From the NCBI GenBank assembly GCA_018969295.1, contig JAGWYN010000029.1:1-53669 (forward strand): a DNA stretch of 53,669 bases, written 5' to 3'. The stretch is from Chloroflexota bacterium (lineage in GTDB: Bacteria; Chloroflexota; Anaerolineae; Caldilineales; Caldilineaceae). A program made the position numbers and the translations under genes. Below the pieces are notes generated by a model. The model searched no databases, was not told the origin of the DNA, and worked only from the letters and a program-made list of their open reading frames with translations. Position 1 is the stretch's first letter, and each line of letters opens with the position of its first letter. This document shows positions 46,132 to 53,669 of this stretch, in pieces.

Positions 46132-47625
46132 TCAGGCGCCCCGCCATGCCGCCAGCCGTGCATAGACCGGTCTCAATACCAGGTAGCTCTCGGTAAAAAT
46201 TTCCAACAGCTCGGCGTACTGCTGCTGAACGGCAGGGTTGGGCTCCATTGTGCGCACGACCTGGCTGCGCTCTGCCGCGATCGACCAGCTGTACAGGCCG
46301 ACCCCCACCCCGGCGGCGACGGCTGCCCCCCAGCTGGTCGCTTCCCCTGGCAGCGCCAGCAGATGGATTGGCAAGCCCAAAACGTCTGCCAGAATCTGGG
46401 GCCAGAGCTGACTGCGCCCGCCGCCGCCGATCAGACGCAGCGTCTCAATGCCAGGGGTCTGCTCGCGCAGGCTGTCGAGAATCTGGCGCAGCCCCAGCGC
46501 CACGCCTTCCAACACCGCCCGGGCCAGCTGCGGGCTGCCGTGGGGCATCGCCAGCCCGACAAAAGCGCCGCGCGCCTGCGGGTTCCACCACGGGCTGCGC
46601 TCGCCCATCAGATAGGGCAGAAAAATCAAGCCGTCCGCCCCTGGTTCGACCGCAGCGGCTGCTGTGTCCAGATCGCCGCCGGCCAGCAGCTGCCAGGCCC
46701 ACTCACGAGCACCGCCGGCCAGCTGCATCACCCCCATCGGGGCATACCGCTCAGGGTGCACATGGTGAAAGGTCATCGTACGCTGCTGCGGGTCTGGCGC
46801 CGGTGCCAGCGAGCTCACGCTGATCCAGGCCGAAGTCCCGATCACACAGTAGGCAGCCCCCGGTTCGACCACCCCGGCCCCTACCCCGGCACACGAGCCA
46901 TCCCCACCGCCGACCACCACGGGCGTGCCTGCCACCAGCCCAAGCGCCGGCGCCACCGCTGCTGTGACCTGGCCAACCACGCTGGACGAGGGATAGACCC
47001 TCGGCAGCTGCTCGACAGAGATCCCCAACGCTTCCAGAAACGGCAGATGCCAGCGGCGCGCCACCAGGTCAAACAACAACGTCCCCGACGCGTCGGAGTA
47101 ATCTGTGGCAAAGACGCCGGTCAGCCGGTGCACCAGATAATCTTTGGGCACCAGAAATTTTGCGGCGCGGGCATAGATCTCCGGCTGATGGTTGCGTACC
47201 CATAAAATTTTGGGAGCACAGTAGGCTGGGCTGGTGCGGTGCCCGCAGCGCCGATAGACCTCTTCTGCGCCGCAGCGCTCAGCGACGAACGCAGCCTCCA
47301 TTTCGGCACGCTGGTCAGCCCAGATGATGCAAGAGCGCAGCGGGACCCCTGCCGCATCCACCGGCAGACAGCCCATCATCATGCCGCTAAACCCAACCGC
47401 AGCCACCGCATCAGCCGGAACCCCCGTCGTCGCCAGCAGTTGCTGCGTCGTCTGGCAAACCGCAGCCCACCACGCCTCCGGCTCCTGTTCCGCCCAGTTG
47501 GGGTGCGGATAGGCGGTCGGATAGGCGGCAAAGGCACTGCCCACCAGATGCCCTTGCTCGTCGAACAAGGTGGCCTTGTTCCCCGATGTCCCCAGATCGT
47601 GGGCCAGAATGTATCGCCCGGTCAT
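46132..47625 (-). CDS. FGGY-family carbohydrate kinase, xylulokinase-like
   Basis: The 497-residue kinase phosphorylates a sugar or sugar alcohol. It opens with ILAHDLGTSGNKATLFD, the phosphate-binding block, then AVGFSGMMMGCLPVD, IIWADQRAE, VPKDYLVHRLTG, and VVVGGGDGSCAGVGAG and VIGTSAWISVSS in the second domain. LRLIGGGGRSQLWPQI completes the ATP site. Starts at 47640 and 47625 are both possible; GAAAGAGATCC favours 47625. It is the first gene of the minus-strand run with the TauE-like exporter and the enolase-like enzyme, suggesting sugar or sugar-acid catabolism. Substrate is not determined. Confidence 0.9.
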   Translation of the reverse strand: MTGRYILAHDLGTSGNKATLFDEQGHLVGSAFAAYPTAYPHPNWAEQEPEAWWAAVCQTTQQLLATTGVPADAVAAVGFSGMMMGCLPVDAAGVPLRSCIIWADQRAEMEAAFVAERCGAEEVYRRCGHRTSPAYCAPKILWVRNHQPEIYARAAKFLVPKDYLVHRLTGVFATDYSDASGTLLFDLVARRWHLPFLEALGISVEQLPRVYPSSSVVGQVTAAVAPALGLVAGTPVVVGGGDGSCAGVGAGVVEPGAAYCVIGTSAWISVSSLAPAPDPQQRTMTFHHVHPERYAPMGVMQLAGGAREWAWQLLAGGDLDTAAAAVEPGADGLIFLPYLMGERSPWWNPQARGAFVGLAMPHGSPQLARAVLEGVALGLRQILDSLREQTPGIETLRLIGGGGRSQLWPQILADVLGLPIHLLALPGEATSWGAAVAAGVGVGLYSWSIAAERSQVVRTMEPNPAVQQQYAELLEIFTESYLVLRPVYARLAAWRGA

Positions 47626-47956
47626 GTGGATCTCTTTCATGTTTGCGCTGCAGCGCTCGATTGTACCTGTACCCAACAAAAAAAGTTTACCCTGGATGGT
47701 ACCACAGGTGGTCATCCGATCGTGATTCCAGCAGCAGCAATTCTCAACCTAACAAACATTTCCAACAAAATCCGCCAGTCTGCAACATTGGGGGTGTACC
47801 GCGCCAGAGAGCACGTTGCCAACCGGACAATCATCGACCGGGGTCTGAACCACTTTTTAGATTCTGCCATTTGACAACGAGAAGATGCATCGTAGAATAT
47901 GCTCTGATCAATGCTCCACAACTCCTTCGTTTCCGACCAATAAAGTCAGAGAACCC
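47626..47956. other. Divergent intergenic region between FGGY kinase and GT1 genes
   Basis: The stretch holds the plus-strand promoter of the GT1 gene (listed separately). A minus-strand GGTACAATC near 47670 could serve the kinase gene but lacks a good -35, and a palindrome GCGCTGCAGCGC sits just before the kinase start. No open frame here resembles a protein. Confidence 0.5.
47871..47898 (+). promoter_or_regulatory. Promoter of the GT1 gene
   Basis: TTGACA and TAGAAT are 16 bases apart. The start near 47905 gives a leader of about 50 nt. Confidence 0.55.
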
Positions 47957-49333
47957 ATGCCCATCTATCATCGCCCGCAGACTGGCAAGAACAAAGCTCG
48001 ACGCTCCTCCATTCCGTTCACCCACATTCTTCTTGCCGCGCATCCCACAGTCGGGCACACCAGTGCGCTCCGGGCAATCGGCGCGGAGTTGCGCGCACGC
48101 GGGCATGCCACAAGCTTCGCCATCATGCATGTGAGCGTCCCCTTTGCATCGGCCTGGCCCGCGCCGGTGCGTGCGGCGGTGAGTCTGCCGAAACTTATTG
48201 CCGCCGAGGGCGCAAAGGTGCTGAAGCTGAACCCATCGCCAAAGGCGCTCTGGTATGCAGTCCAATTGCCGCATGCAGTTGGACAAAAAGAGCTGGAGAT
48301 GGCCCTTGCCCTCTTCACCTCTGGGCTGGTATCACAGGCCCGGAGGATCGCCGCGCATGCGCTGCGCATCGATGCATCAGTGGTCGTGGGAGACTACCTG
48401 ATGCCGGCAGCGCTGCTCGGGGCGTGCCTTGCGCAGCGTCCTTTCGTGGCCCTCTATCACTCTGCACTCCCCTTTCCTGCAACCGACGCACCGCCCTTCG
48501 GCACAGTTCTCCCAGCGTCAGCGCAAGGGAGCCAGGAGTGGCACGATGCAGAAGCACGCCTTGCCCGCATGAGCGCGCTGTTCGACCGACAGATTGCCGA
48601 GGCGGCTGCACAGCTACACCTGCCTGCGCCGGGTACAGGACTCTTAACGCGCCCAATTTCCCCCAATCTGAACCTGCTTGCCACCGCTCCAATGCTTGAA
48701 CCAGGCCTCCTGCCCCTCGCGGGGCAAGTCCTGATGACCGGGCCATGTCTTCACCGCCGTACCCCGCTCCACAGCCCCGAGCCCTCCCTGCTCAACACGC
48801 TCCCAACCAAACGACCTATCGTGTATATTTCACTGGGAACCGTGTTCAATGGCAAGCCGAACGTCTATCGCACGCTCATCGCAGGCGCGCAGGCTGCCGA
48901 CGCAAGCGTCATCGTCAGTGCGGGTGCCAGTGAAAAAGCACTCGCCGATCTGCGTTCGTCAACAGTGCAGATTTTTGAGCGGGTGCCGCAGGTTGAGTTG
49001 CTCGAACATGTGGATGCGGTCATCACTCATGGCGGCAACAATACCGTGCAGGAGTGCCTTGCCGCAGCCCGCCCGATGGTGGTGATCCCGTTCGGCGGTG
49101 ACCAACAGGCCAACGCCCGTCGTATCGAACGGCTGGGTGTCGGAGCAGCCATCCCAGCCCACGAGCTCACACCGGCCTGCGTTCGTGATGCCCTCATGCG
49201 CCTCTTCGATGCCCAGGTTGTCGAGCGTGCGCGCAGATTGTCACAGGCTCTCGGTTCGTATGGCGGGGCCTGTGCAGCCGCCGACGGCATCCTGGCCCTC
49301 GCCGCTGCTCCGGTCAATGTACCCAGCGCCTGA
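47957..49333 (+). CDS. UGT/MGT-like glycosyltransferase (GT1)
   Basis: The 458-residue enzyme transfers a sugar from a nucleotide donor to a small acceptor. The N-terminal half has ILLAAHPTVGHTSALRAIGAELRARGH. The C-terminal half has VYISLGTVF and the donor-binding block FERVPQVELLEHVDAVITHGGNNTVQECLAAARPMVVIPFGGDQQANARRIE. This matches macrolide and sterol glucosyltransferases. Its stop directly abuts the 3' remnant of the decayed methylase, and its codon use appears less C-ending than its neighbours, so it could be acquired. ATG 47957 starts at MPIYHRPQT; the upstream part of the frame is in the leader. Confidence 0.88.
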   Translation: MPIYHRPQTGKNKARRSSIPFTHILLAAHPTVGHTSALRAIGAELRARGHATSFAIMHVSVPFASAWPAPVRAAVSLPKLIAAEGAKVLKLNPSPKALWYAVQLPHAVGQKELEMALALFTSGLVSQARRIAAHALRIDASVVVGDYLMPAALLGACLAQRPFVALYHSALPFPATDAPPFGTVLPASAQGSQEWHDAEARLARMSALFDRQIAEAAAQLHLPAPGTGLLTRPISPNLNLLATAPMLEPGLLPLAGQVLMTGPCLHRRTPLHSPEPSLLNTLPTKRPIVYISLGTVFNGKPNVYRTLIAGAQAADASVIVSAGASEKALADLRSSTVQIFERVPQVELLEHVDAVITHGGNNTVQECLAAARPMVVIPFGGDQQANARRIERLGVGAAIPAHELTPACVRDALMRLFDAQVVERARRLSQALGSYGGACAAADGILALAAAPVNVPSA

Positions 49334-51178
49334 TCGATGCCGTAGAGGTGAAAGTAGGCTGCGTCGATCTCGCAGCGCAGCAGAAAGCGCCGCACCTCCT
49401 CCCAGCGGAAAGGCAGGCCATCGTAGCCGCAATCCTGGGCAAAAGGCTGCAAGTCCCAGGCCGTGTAGGTCAGCTCCAAGACGCGAGGCTGCAGCCAGTC
49501 CGCTACCGTACACCCCCTGTCCCATGGACAGGGCTCTTACACTCGTTGGTGTGCCTCTGGGTTGTTTTGCAAAGCGATGATTGAATTGATGACCCAATCT
49601 ACCCTCGTACAAGGGAAGCATGACATCTCGACCGAACACAAACTGATTGCCATCCAGGCTGGAAACAATTTGTTCCGGTTTTCGAAATCGTGAGGGGTGG
49701 GTCGTTTTTTTCCAGTGCTGCAATCATGCGTTTGCGCGCTGCGGCGTTGGGGGCCTCCGCAATTTTCGGGCTGCGGGCGGCAAACCATTCTTTTTCCTGG
49801 AGTTTGATCCGCTCCCAAGGGGGGTTCATGAGGATCAGATCGAAGCCGCCTTCTGGCCTGTGGAAGACCTCTGGGAAGTGAAGTGTCCAGTGGAAGAACT
49901 GCTGGTGGCTGGCAATGTGCTGCACCTCTTTGAGCAGAGCTGAATGTTGTTGAAGTCGGCCTTGGCGCGCTGCCTGCAGCGCTTCCTGTGTGGGGGCGAG
50001 CAGGGTGGCTGGGTCGCCTGGGGGGATGGGCCAGAAGAAGGCTGCGGTCCAGGTATCGGCCTCCCAGCGAGCCGCCTGGTATTCGTTCGAGCGGAGGTAG
50101 TGTGCGTAGGCGTCTTCTTTGTCTGCGACCTGAGCGACGGCATCCTCGGGCTGGTCGGCGAGAGCGGCCATCTGGTGGGCGCGCCGGTCTACGTAGCGTT
50201 CGGTGGCGGTCTCGGCTGCGAAGTGCAGGGCGAGCTGCCCCTCACGCTCTTTTTTGTTGCGTCTGCGCAGCCCCATTGCGGTTGTTTTGTCGTCCCCGCT
50301 CACCGGCTGGAACGCATCGTCCGGGATTTCGTCGATGTTCAGAGTCGGGGTCACCCCCAGCAGGCTGTTGCCGCACTGGATGTGGGCGTCGAGGAAGCTC
50401 AGCGGCCGTCCGGGTTCCATCGTCTCCATCCAGAGTGCGACCTTGCACAGCTCCACCGCTGTGTCGTTGAGGTCGACGCCGTAGAGGCAGTGACGCACGA
50501 CATCGCGCATTGCGGCACGCAGGTCAGCGGGTGTCGGCTCCTGCTCTGCTGTGCGCAGGCGAGCGAGATGTTTCGCCAGCCGCCGTCCTGCGCCGATCAG
50601 CAGATGGCCCGACCCCATCGCTGCGTCGCAGACCTTGAGGGAGAGGAGTGCGGCTTCCTGCTGGGTGCGCTGCGTCCCCTGGCGGCTGCCCTGGTGCCAC
50701 GCCACGTCGGCCTGTGCGAGCCTTTCTGCCAGCACCGGCTCCAGCGCACTGTCGAGCAGGCATTCCACCAGCGGCCTCGGTGTGTAGTGGCTGCCTGTGG
50801 TCTTGCGCTCCGAGCCTGCCCCCAGCCGGAGCACAAAGGAGCCCCGCTCCAGGGCGGGGAGCAGTTCCAGGAGCGATTCGTAGACGCTGCCCAGTTCCTC
50901 CGAGTCGAGGTTGCGGTAGTCGACCCTTCGCCGCACGTTCTGCTCGATGGTCAGCGTCAGGGCACGCAGGGTGGCCAGCAGCGCCTGGTTGGAGAGCTCG
51001 ATCGGGTCCAGGCCCGGTTGACCGCCTCGTTCAGCCGTTCGCCGGGCAGCAGGTGGTAGCATTCGGGCTGCAGCCCTGGAAGTTCGCGTCCATCGGCGAG
51101 CTGCTGCAAGAGCTCTGCGGGCAGCAGCCCCCCTTCAGTTTTCACGCTGCTGAAGGGCAAGCGGGCGGTCGTCTGCAT
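49334..51178 (-). pseudogene. Deleted Eco57I-type restriction-modification methylase
   Basis: Four pieces of one large adenine-methylase/nuclease gene lie in order on the minus strand but in different frames. Piece 1 (about 51178-51012) is the N-terminus (MQTTARLPFSSVKTEGGLLPAE, ending near LNEAVNRAW). Piece 2 (about 51012-49690) has SVYESLLELLP, TGSHYTPRPLVECLL, motif I VCDAAMGSGHLL, CLYGVDLNDTAVELCK, and catalytic LILMNPPWE. Piece 3 (about 49680-49565) has MLPLYEGRLGHQFNHRFA. Piece 4 (about 49520-49334) is DWLQPRVLELTYTAWDLQP to YFHLYGID. The expected intervening segments are missing, so at least three deletions occurred and the protein cannot be functional. Similar methylases are found in type IIG and BREX/DISARM-like systems; which one is unknown. 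Confidence 0.85.
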
Positions 51179-51315
51179 CGGGGTCCTCCACGTTCAGCGT
51201 GCAGCAGCACAAAAATGGCGAGCTCATCTGCCAACAGATGAGCGGTCGGCCTGGAAGCAGGAGAGCAGGTAAAGTTGTTCAGCCAGTGCAGGCAAGACAC
51301 ATACAAAAATTTTTG

Positions 51316-51354
51316 ACCGGCTTCGCCGGTAAAAAAGGGGGGGGCTTCGCCCCC
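51316..51354 (-). terminator. Tandem terminator hairpins of the FGE-like gene
   Basis: On the minus strand GGGGGC-GAA-GCCCCC (51354-51340) runs into CCTTTTTT, an intrinsic terminator about 50 bases past the stop. A second stem ACCGGC-GAA-GCCGGT (51330-51316) follows, ending in CAAAAATTTTT. Confidence 0.8.
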
Positions 51355-51403
51355 ATCGCTGCGCTCCCCCCCTTCCAGAACCCCAGAAACCAGAAGAACA
51401 GAA

Positions 51404-51526
51404 TCACTGCGAGCGGACACACCGGAACCCGTAGTAGTTGACCCAGTGGTCGGGGACGTTGTAGAACCGGCTGGCGGAGCGCACGTAGTTGCCAATGACG
51501 AACCACGACCCGCCCCGCAGCACACG
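51404..51526 (-). other. Proposed DGR variable region B
   Basis: This is the last 41 codons of the secreted FGE-like gene and the counterpart of 803-925. The 26 shared codons are identical at all three bases. The 15 differing codons are NNC/NNC pairs apart from GGG versus AGG. Upstream codons, by contrast, differ at synonymous third bases: four of the five codons for AGNV in the two genes differ that way. Confidence 0.75.
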
Positions 51527-52348
51527 GTACGACCCCGTCGACGGGGCCGTCGACGGCCCCTGCGGGTTGACACCAGGCGACACGCTGTAGTAGTCGCTGT
51601 CGTACCAGTCGTTCACCCACTCCCATACGTTCCCAGCCATGTCCATCACTCCGTACGGGCTGGCTCCGCTTGGATAAAATCCCACACGGCTGGTGTCGCC
51701 GACACAGTCTCCGTTGTAATAGCCGTAGTTCAGCTTCGTACAATCCGGGGCACTGTTGCCCCACGGGTACTTGCGTGTATCGCTGCTCCCGCGCGCAGCC
51801 TTCTCCCACTCCGCCTCCGTCGGCAGCCGCCCGCCCGCCCACGCACAGAAGGCGCTCGCCTGGTTCCAAGTAACTTTGACCACCGGATAGTCTGCATAGG
51901 TGCTCGTGCCGTAGTAGGGGCTGCGCGTCCAGGAATCCACGCCTCCTGCTGGCGCCGTGCACCCACCGGCATCCACACACGCCTTGTACCGGGCGTTGGT
52001 CACCTCGTACTTGTCAATGTAGTACGCGTCCAGCGTCACCGTGTGCAGGGGAAGTTCATCATTTTGCCACCCATTATTGCAGCCATTTTCCGCCGGGTTG
52101 CTGCTGTCGCACCCCATCTGGAAGCTGCCAGCAGGGATCAGGATCTCTTCGGCAGTGTCGAAGAGGGGTATTGATGCTACTACCGGCAGGTAAACCATGC
52201 CTGTCATCTCCTCAGACGCCTGAATCGTGACAGCGCTGCTTTTAACCGCTTTGTTATTGGCGGTCACAGGCAATGGCTCGGTGAGCACAAAGCCTACTGC
52301 CAGCGCACACACTGCCAGCACAAGGGTTGAGAGCCACACACAACGCAT
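51404..52348 (-). CDS. Secreted FGE-like (SUMF1/C-type-lectin fold) protein, proposed DGR target
   Basis: The 314-residue precursor has a signal sequence (STLVLAVCALAVGFVLTEP), a spacer with MVYLPVVAS, and an FGE-type domain from ILIPAGSFQMGCD to GFRCVRSQ. Blocks are IDKYEVTNARYKACVDAG, YPVVKVTWNQASAFCAWAGGRLPTEAEWEKAARG and MDMAGNVWEWVND. The segment RGGSWFVIGNYVRSASR lacks the two catalytic cysteines of true formylglycine-generating enzymes. An extracytoplasmic ligand-binding role is therefore inferred, with diversity in the last 41 codons. ATG 52348 is supported by AAAGGAGAAG. The promoter is at 52448-52477 and tandem terminators follow. Confidence 0.85.
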   Translation of the reverse strand: MRCVWLSTLVLAVCALAVGFVLTEPLPVTANNKAVKSSAVTIQASEEMTGMVYLPVVASIPLFDTAEEILIPAGSFQMGCDSSNPAENGCNNGWQNDELPLHTVTLDAYYIDKYEVTNARYKACVDAGGCTAPAGGVDSWTRSPYYGTSTYADYPVVKVTWNQASAFCAWAGGRLPTEAEWEKAARGSSDTRKYPWGNSAPDCTKLNYGYYNGDCVGDTSRVGFYPSGASPYGVMDMAGNVWEWVNDWYDSDYYSVSPGVNPQGPSTAPSTGSYRVLRGGSWFVIGNYVRSASRFYNVPDHWVNYYGFRCVRSQ

Positions 52349-52447
52349 AGGACGCTTCTCCTTTGGGGAACATCGCTCAGGGATTTTTTCGGGAGATGCA
52401 GCAAGAGTACATTCAACCAGGGCACATGCTGCATACTGCGGCTTGAA

Positions 52448-52477
52448 AGTATACAACAGAGTGTGGCACAATTCCAA
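52448..52477 (-). promoter_or_regulatory. Promoter of the secreted FGE-like gene
   Basis: On the minus strand TTGGAA and TATACT are 18 bases apart; start near 52441, leader about 93 nt. Confidence 0.55.
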
Positions 52478-52495
52478 ACAGACCCAATGCCACCC

Positions 52496-52659
52496 AGGGC
52501 TTCTCAAAAGTCCGTTCAGGACGCTGGATAGAGGCATATTCGGTCTCTGGACGGAAGTTGCGCAGATGTGCGCACAGCAGTGAGGCGCGAACCAGCACCC
52601 CCGCCGATGGCACTGACAACCCCGTTTGACGGCACAGTTCACGACTTTTGAGAAGCCCT
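52496..52659. mobile_element. 164-bp element with 17-bp perfect terminal inverted repeats (MITE-like)
   Basis: AGGGCTTCTCAAAAGTC at 52496-52512 is the exact complement of 52643-52659. The internal 130 bases encode nothing recognisable. No clear target duplication was found at the ends. It sits between the divergent promoters of the FGE-like and PHP genes. A non-autonomous transposon or a large cruciform are both possible. Confidence 0.55.
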
Positions 52660-52679
52660 CCCCAGACTTTGTCTGGACC

Positions 52680-52708
52680 TTGCCAACCCTGCACATTCAT
52701 GTTAGACT
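52680..52708 (+). promoter_or_regulatory. Promoter of the PHP-domain gene
   Basis: TTGCCA and TAGACT are 17 bases apart. The start near 52715 gives a 44-nt leader with AAGGAAC before the ATG. Confidence 0.6.
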
Positions 52709-52758
52709 GGTCGGGATTGACTGCTCAATCTCCGTCCTAACCACAGTAAGGAACGATC

Positions 52759-53669
52759 ATGATGCAGCGTGCAGTAGATCTGCAACTGGAACCTGCCCTC
52801 AACCATTTTGACCTCGGTCACCGGCAAAAAGCGCTGAAGCGTCTGGTGGAAGAGCACCCGGCTGCGCCAGCGCCCCAGGGCGTGGCCAATATGCACTGCC
52901 ATACCTTCTTTTCATTCAACGCCTACGGCTACTCTCCGACCGCCCTGGCCTGGCTGGCCCGCCAACAAGGCATCGACCTGGTCGGAATGGTCGATTTTGA
53001 TGTGTTGGATGCGGTCACCGAATTTCTGGAAGCCTGTGACCTGGCCGGCGTGCGCGGAAGCGCTGGAATCGAAACCCGCGTCTATGTGCCCGAATTTGCC
53101 ACGCGCGAGATCAACTCCCCCGGCGAGCCAGGCGTCCTGTACCACATGGCGATCGGGTTCACCGCGACCGCCGTTCCTGCGGCAGCCCAGGCAATCCTGG
53201 ACGAACTGCGCAGCCAGTCCGCAGCACGCAACCGTGCGCTGCTGCAACGCGTCAACGCATACCTGCATCCGGTCGTCGTCGACTACGAAGCCGACGTTCT
53301 CCCACTCACACCCGCCGGCAACGCCACCGAACGGCACATCGTCGTCGCCTATCTCCACGCAGCAGCCCGCCACTACAACCAGCCGGCCACCTTCTGGGCC
53401 AGCCGGCTGGAGCTCGACCCGGCTGCGGCAGAGAAGGCGTTGCAAGACAGCGCTGGTTTTCAAAATCGGGTTCGCAGTAAACTGATGAAACGAGGCGGGC
53501 CAGGCTATATGCAGCCCGATGCAGGCACCTTTCCAGAAGCCAGCCGCCTGCACGATCTGGCCCACCACTGTCGCGCTTTGCCCTGTGCAGCCTGGCTCGA
53601 CGGCAGCTCGGAGGGAGAACAGTCGATGGAAGAGCTGCTCACCCTGCTCGTCGGCCAGGGAGTCGCAGC
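52759..53669 (+). CDS. PHP-domain metal-dependent phosphoesterase-like protein (3' end outside window)
   Basis: About 303 codons are visible and the frame is open at the right edge. The PHP signature starts with ANMHCHTFFSFNAYGYSPTALAWLARQQGIDLVGMVDFD, in which HCH...YGYSP and MVDFD hold the first metal ligands. Later His/Asp positions are in GSAGIETRVYVPEF and YHMAIGF. PHP proteins are trinuclear-metal phosphoesterases, or nucleases related to histidinol phosphatase and polymerase proofreading domains; the substrate here is unknown. Two ATGs (52759 and 52762) follow each other; AAGGAAC supports either. Confidence 0.8.
   Translation, partial: MMQRAVDLQLEPALNHFDLGHRQKALKRLVEEHPAAPAPQGVANMHCHTFFSFNAYGYSPTALAWLARQQGIDLVGMVDFDVLDAVTEFLEACDLAGVRGSAGIETRVYVPEFATREINSPGEPGVLYHMAIGFTATAVPAAAQAILDELRSQSAARNRALLQRVNAYLHPVVVDYEADVLPLTPAGNATERHIVVAYLHAAARHYNQPATFWASRLELDPAAAEKALQDSAGFQNRVRSKLMKRGGPGYMQPDAGTFPEASRLHDLAHHCRALPCAAWLDGSSEGEQSMEELLTLLVGQGVA

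Noticed and set aside
51316..51354. DGR cruciform needed for retrohoming downstream of the variable region
   Set aside because: The stems lie about 50 bases beyond the stop and end in a T-run, so a terminator explains them, and the other target gene has no similar structure.
51404..52348. Sulfatase-activating formylglycine-generating enzyme
   Set aside because: The two active-site cysteines are missing and no sulfatase gene is nearby.

Overview
The window is high-GC DNA (about 60% by eye). It looks like a filamentous Chloroflexota chromosome, most likely Caldilineae/Anaerolineae-like. The grounds are lipoprotein substrate-binding proteins with long Ala/Glu linkers, many propeller and STAND ATPase proteins, a YLPVV-type surface protein tail and extended -10 promoters. 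No rRNA or tRNA marker is present, so this placement is an inference.

Layout. At 1-1555 lies an accessory patch: a transposase remnant, a predicted PD-(D/E)XK protein and a 5'-truncated FGE-like gene. At 2068-9806 (minus) is a complete peptide-type ABC importer operon whose last gene, a pentapeptide-repeat membrane protein, overlaps the last ATPase by GTGA. At 10433-15576 (minus) is a glycolytic block of two-domain eukaryote-like phosphofructokinase, PPi-type phosphofructokinase and class II aldolase. At 15845-21678 (plus) are an MBL hydrolase, a TPR protein, a large membrane protein and an oxidoreductase. At 22478-27185 (plus) is an unusual pair: a periplasmic propeller/Y_Y_Y sensor fused through one membrane helix to a STAND-like ATPase, followed by a second free ATPase. 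At 27311-29400 are an aminotransferase and a GT2 enzyme. At 29426-38812 (minus) are secDF, an rRNA pseudouridine synthase, cmk, a 2-oxoacid dehydrogenase E1 pair, a lone ABC ATPase and a GT39-like enzyme. At 39087-43995 (plus) are glutamate dehydrogenase, a YbhN-like flippase and a penicillin acylase. At 44112-47625 (minus) are an FGGY kinase, a TauE-like exporter and an enolase-superfamily enzyme. At 47957-52348 is a second accessory island: a UGT-like glycosyltransferase, a heavily deleted Eco57I-type methylase and a second FGE-like gene. A PHP-domain gene runs off the right edge.

The most striking signal links the two ends of the window. The FGE-like genes at 803-1555 and 51404-52348 share their last 41 codons at nucleotide level except for 15 codons. 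Fourteen of those are NNC/NNC pairs differing only in the first two bases, and no third base differs anywhere in the block. Just upstream the same genes differ freely at synonymous sites. This is the footprint of adenine-directed mutagenic retrohoming of AAC codons by a diversity-generating retroelement. Both genes are therefore proposed to be remote DGR targets; no reverse transcriptase or template repeat is in the window. Both domains also lack the FGE active-site cysteines, as expected for a C-type-lectin-fold display scaffold.

Other points of note are the propeller-STAND architecture, the three-gene PFK/aldolase block, a leaderless promoter/start arrangement, an intrinsic terminator sitting inside a leader, a 164-bp element with 17-bp terminal inverted repeats, and recurrent short tandem repeats in protein linkers and gaps.
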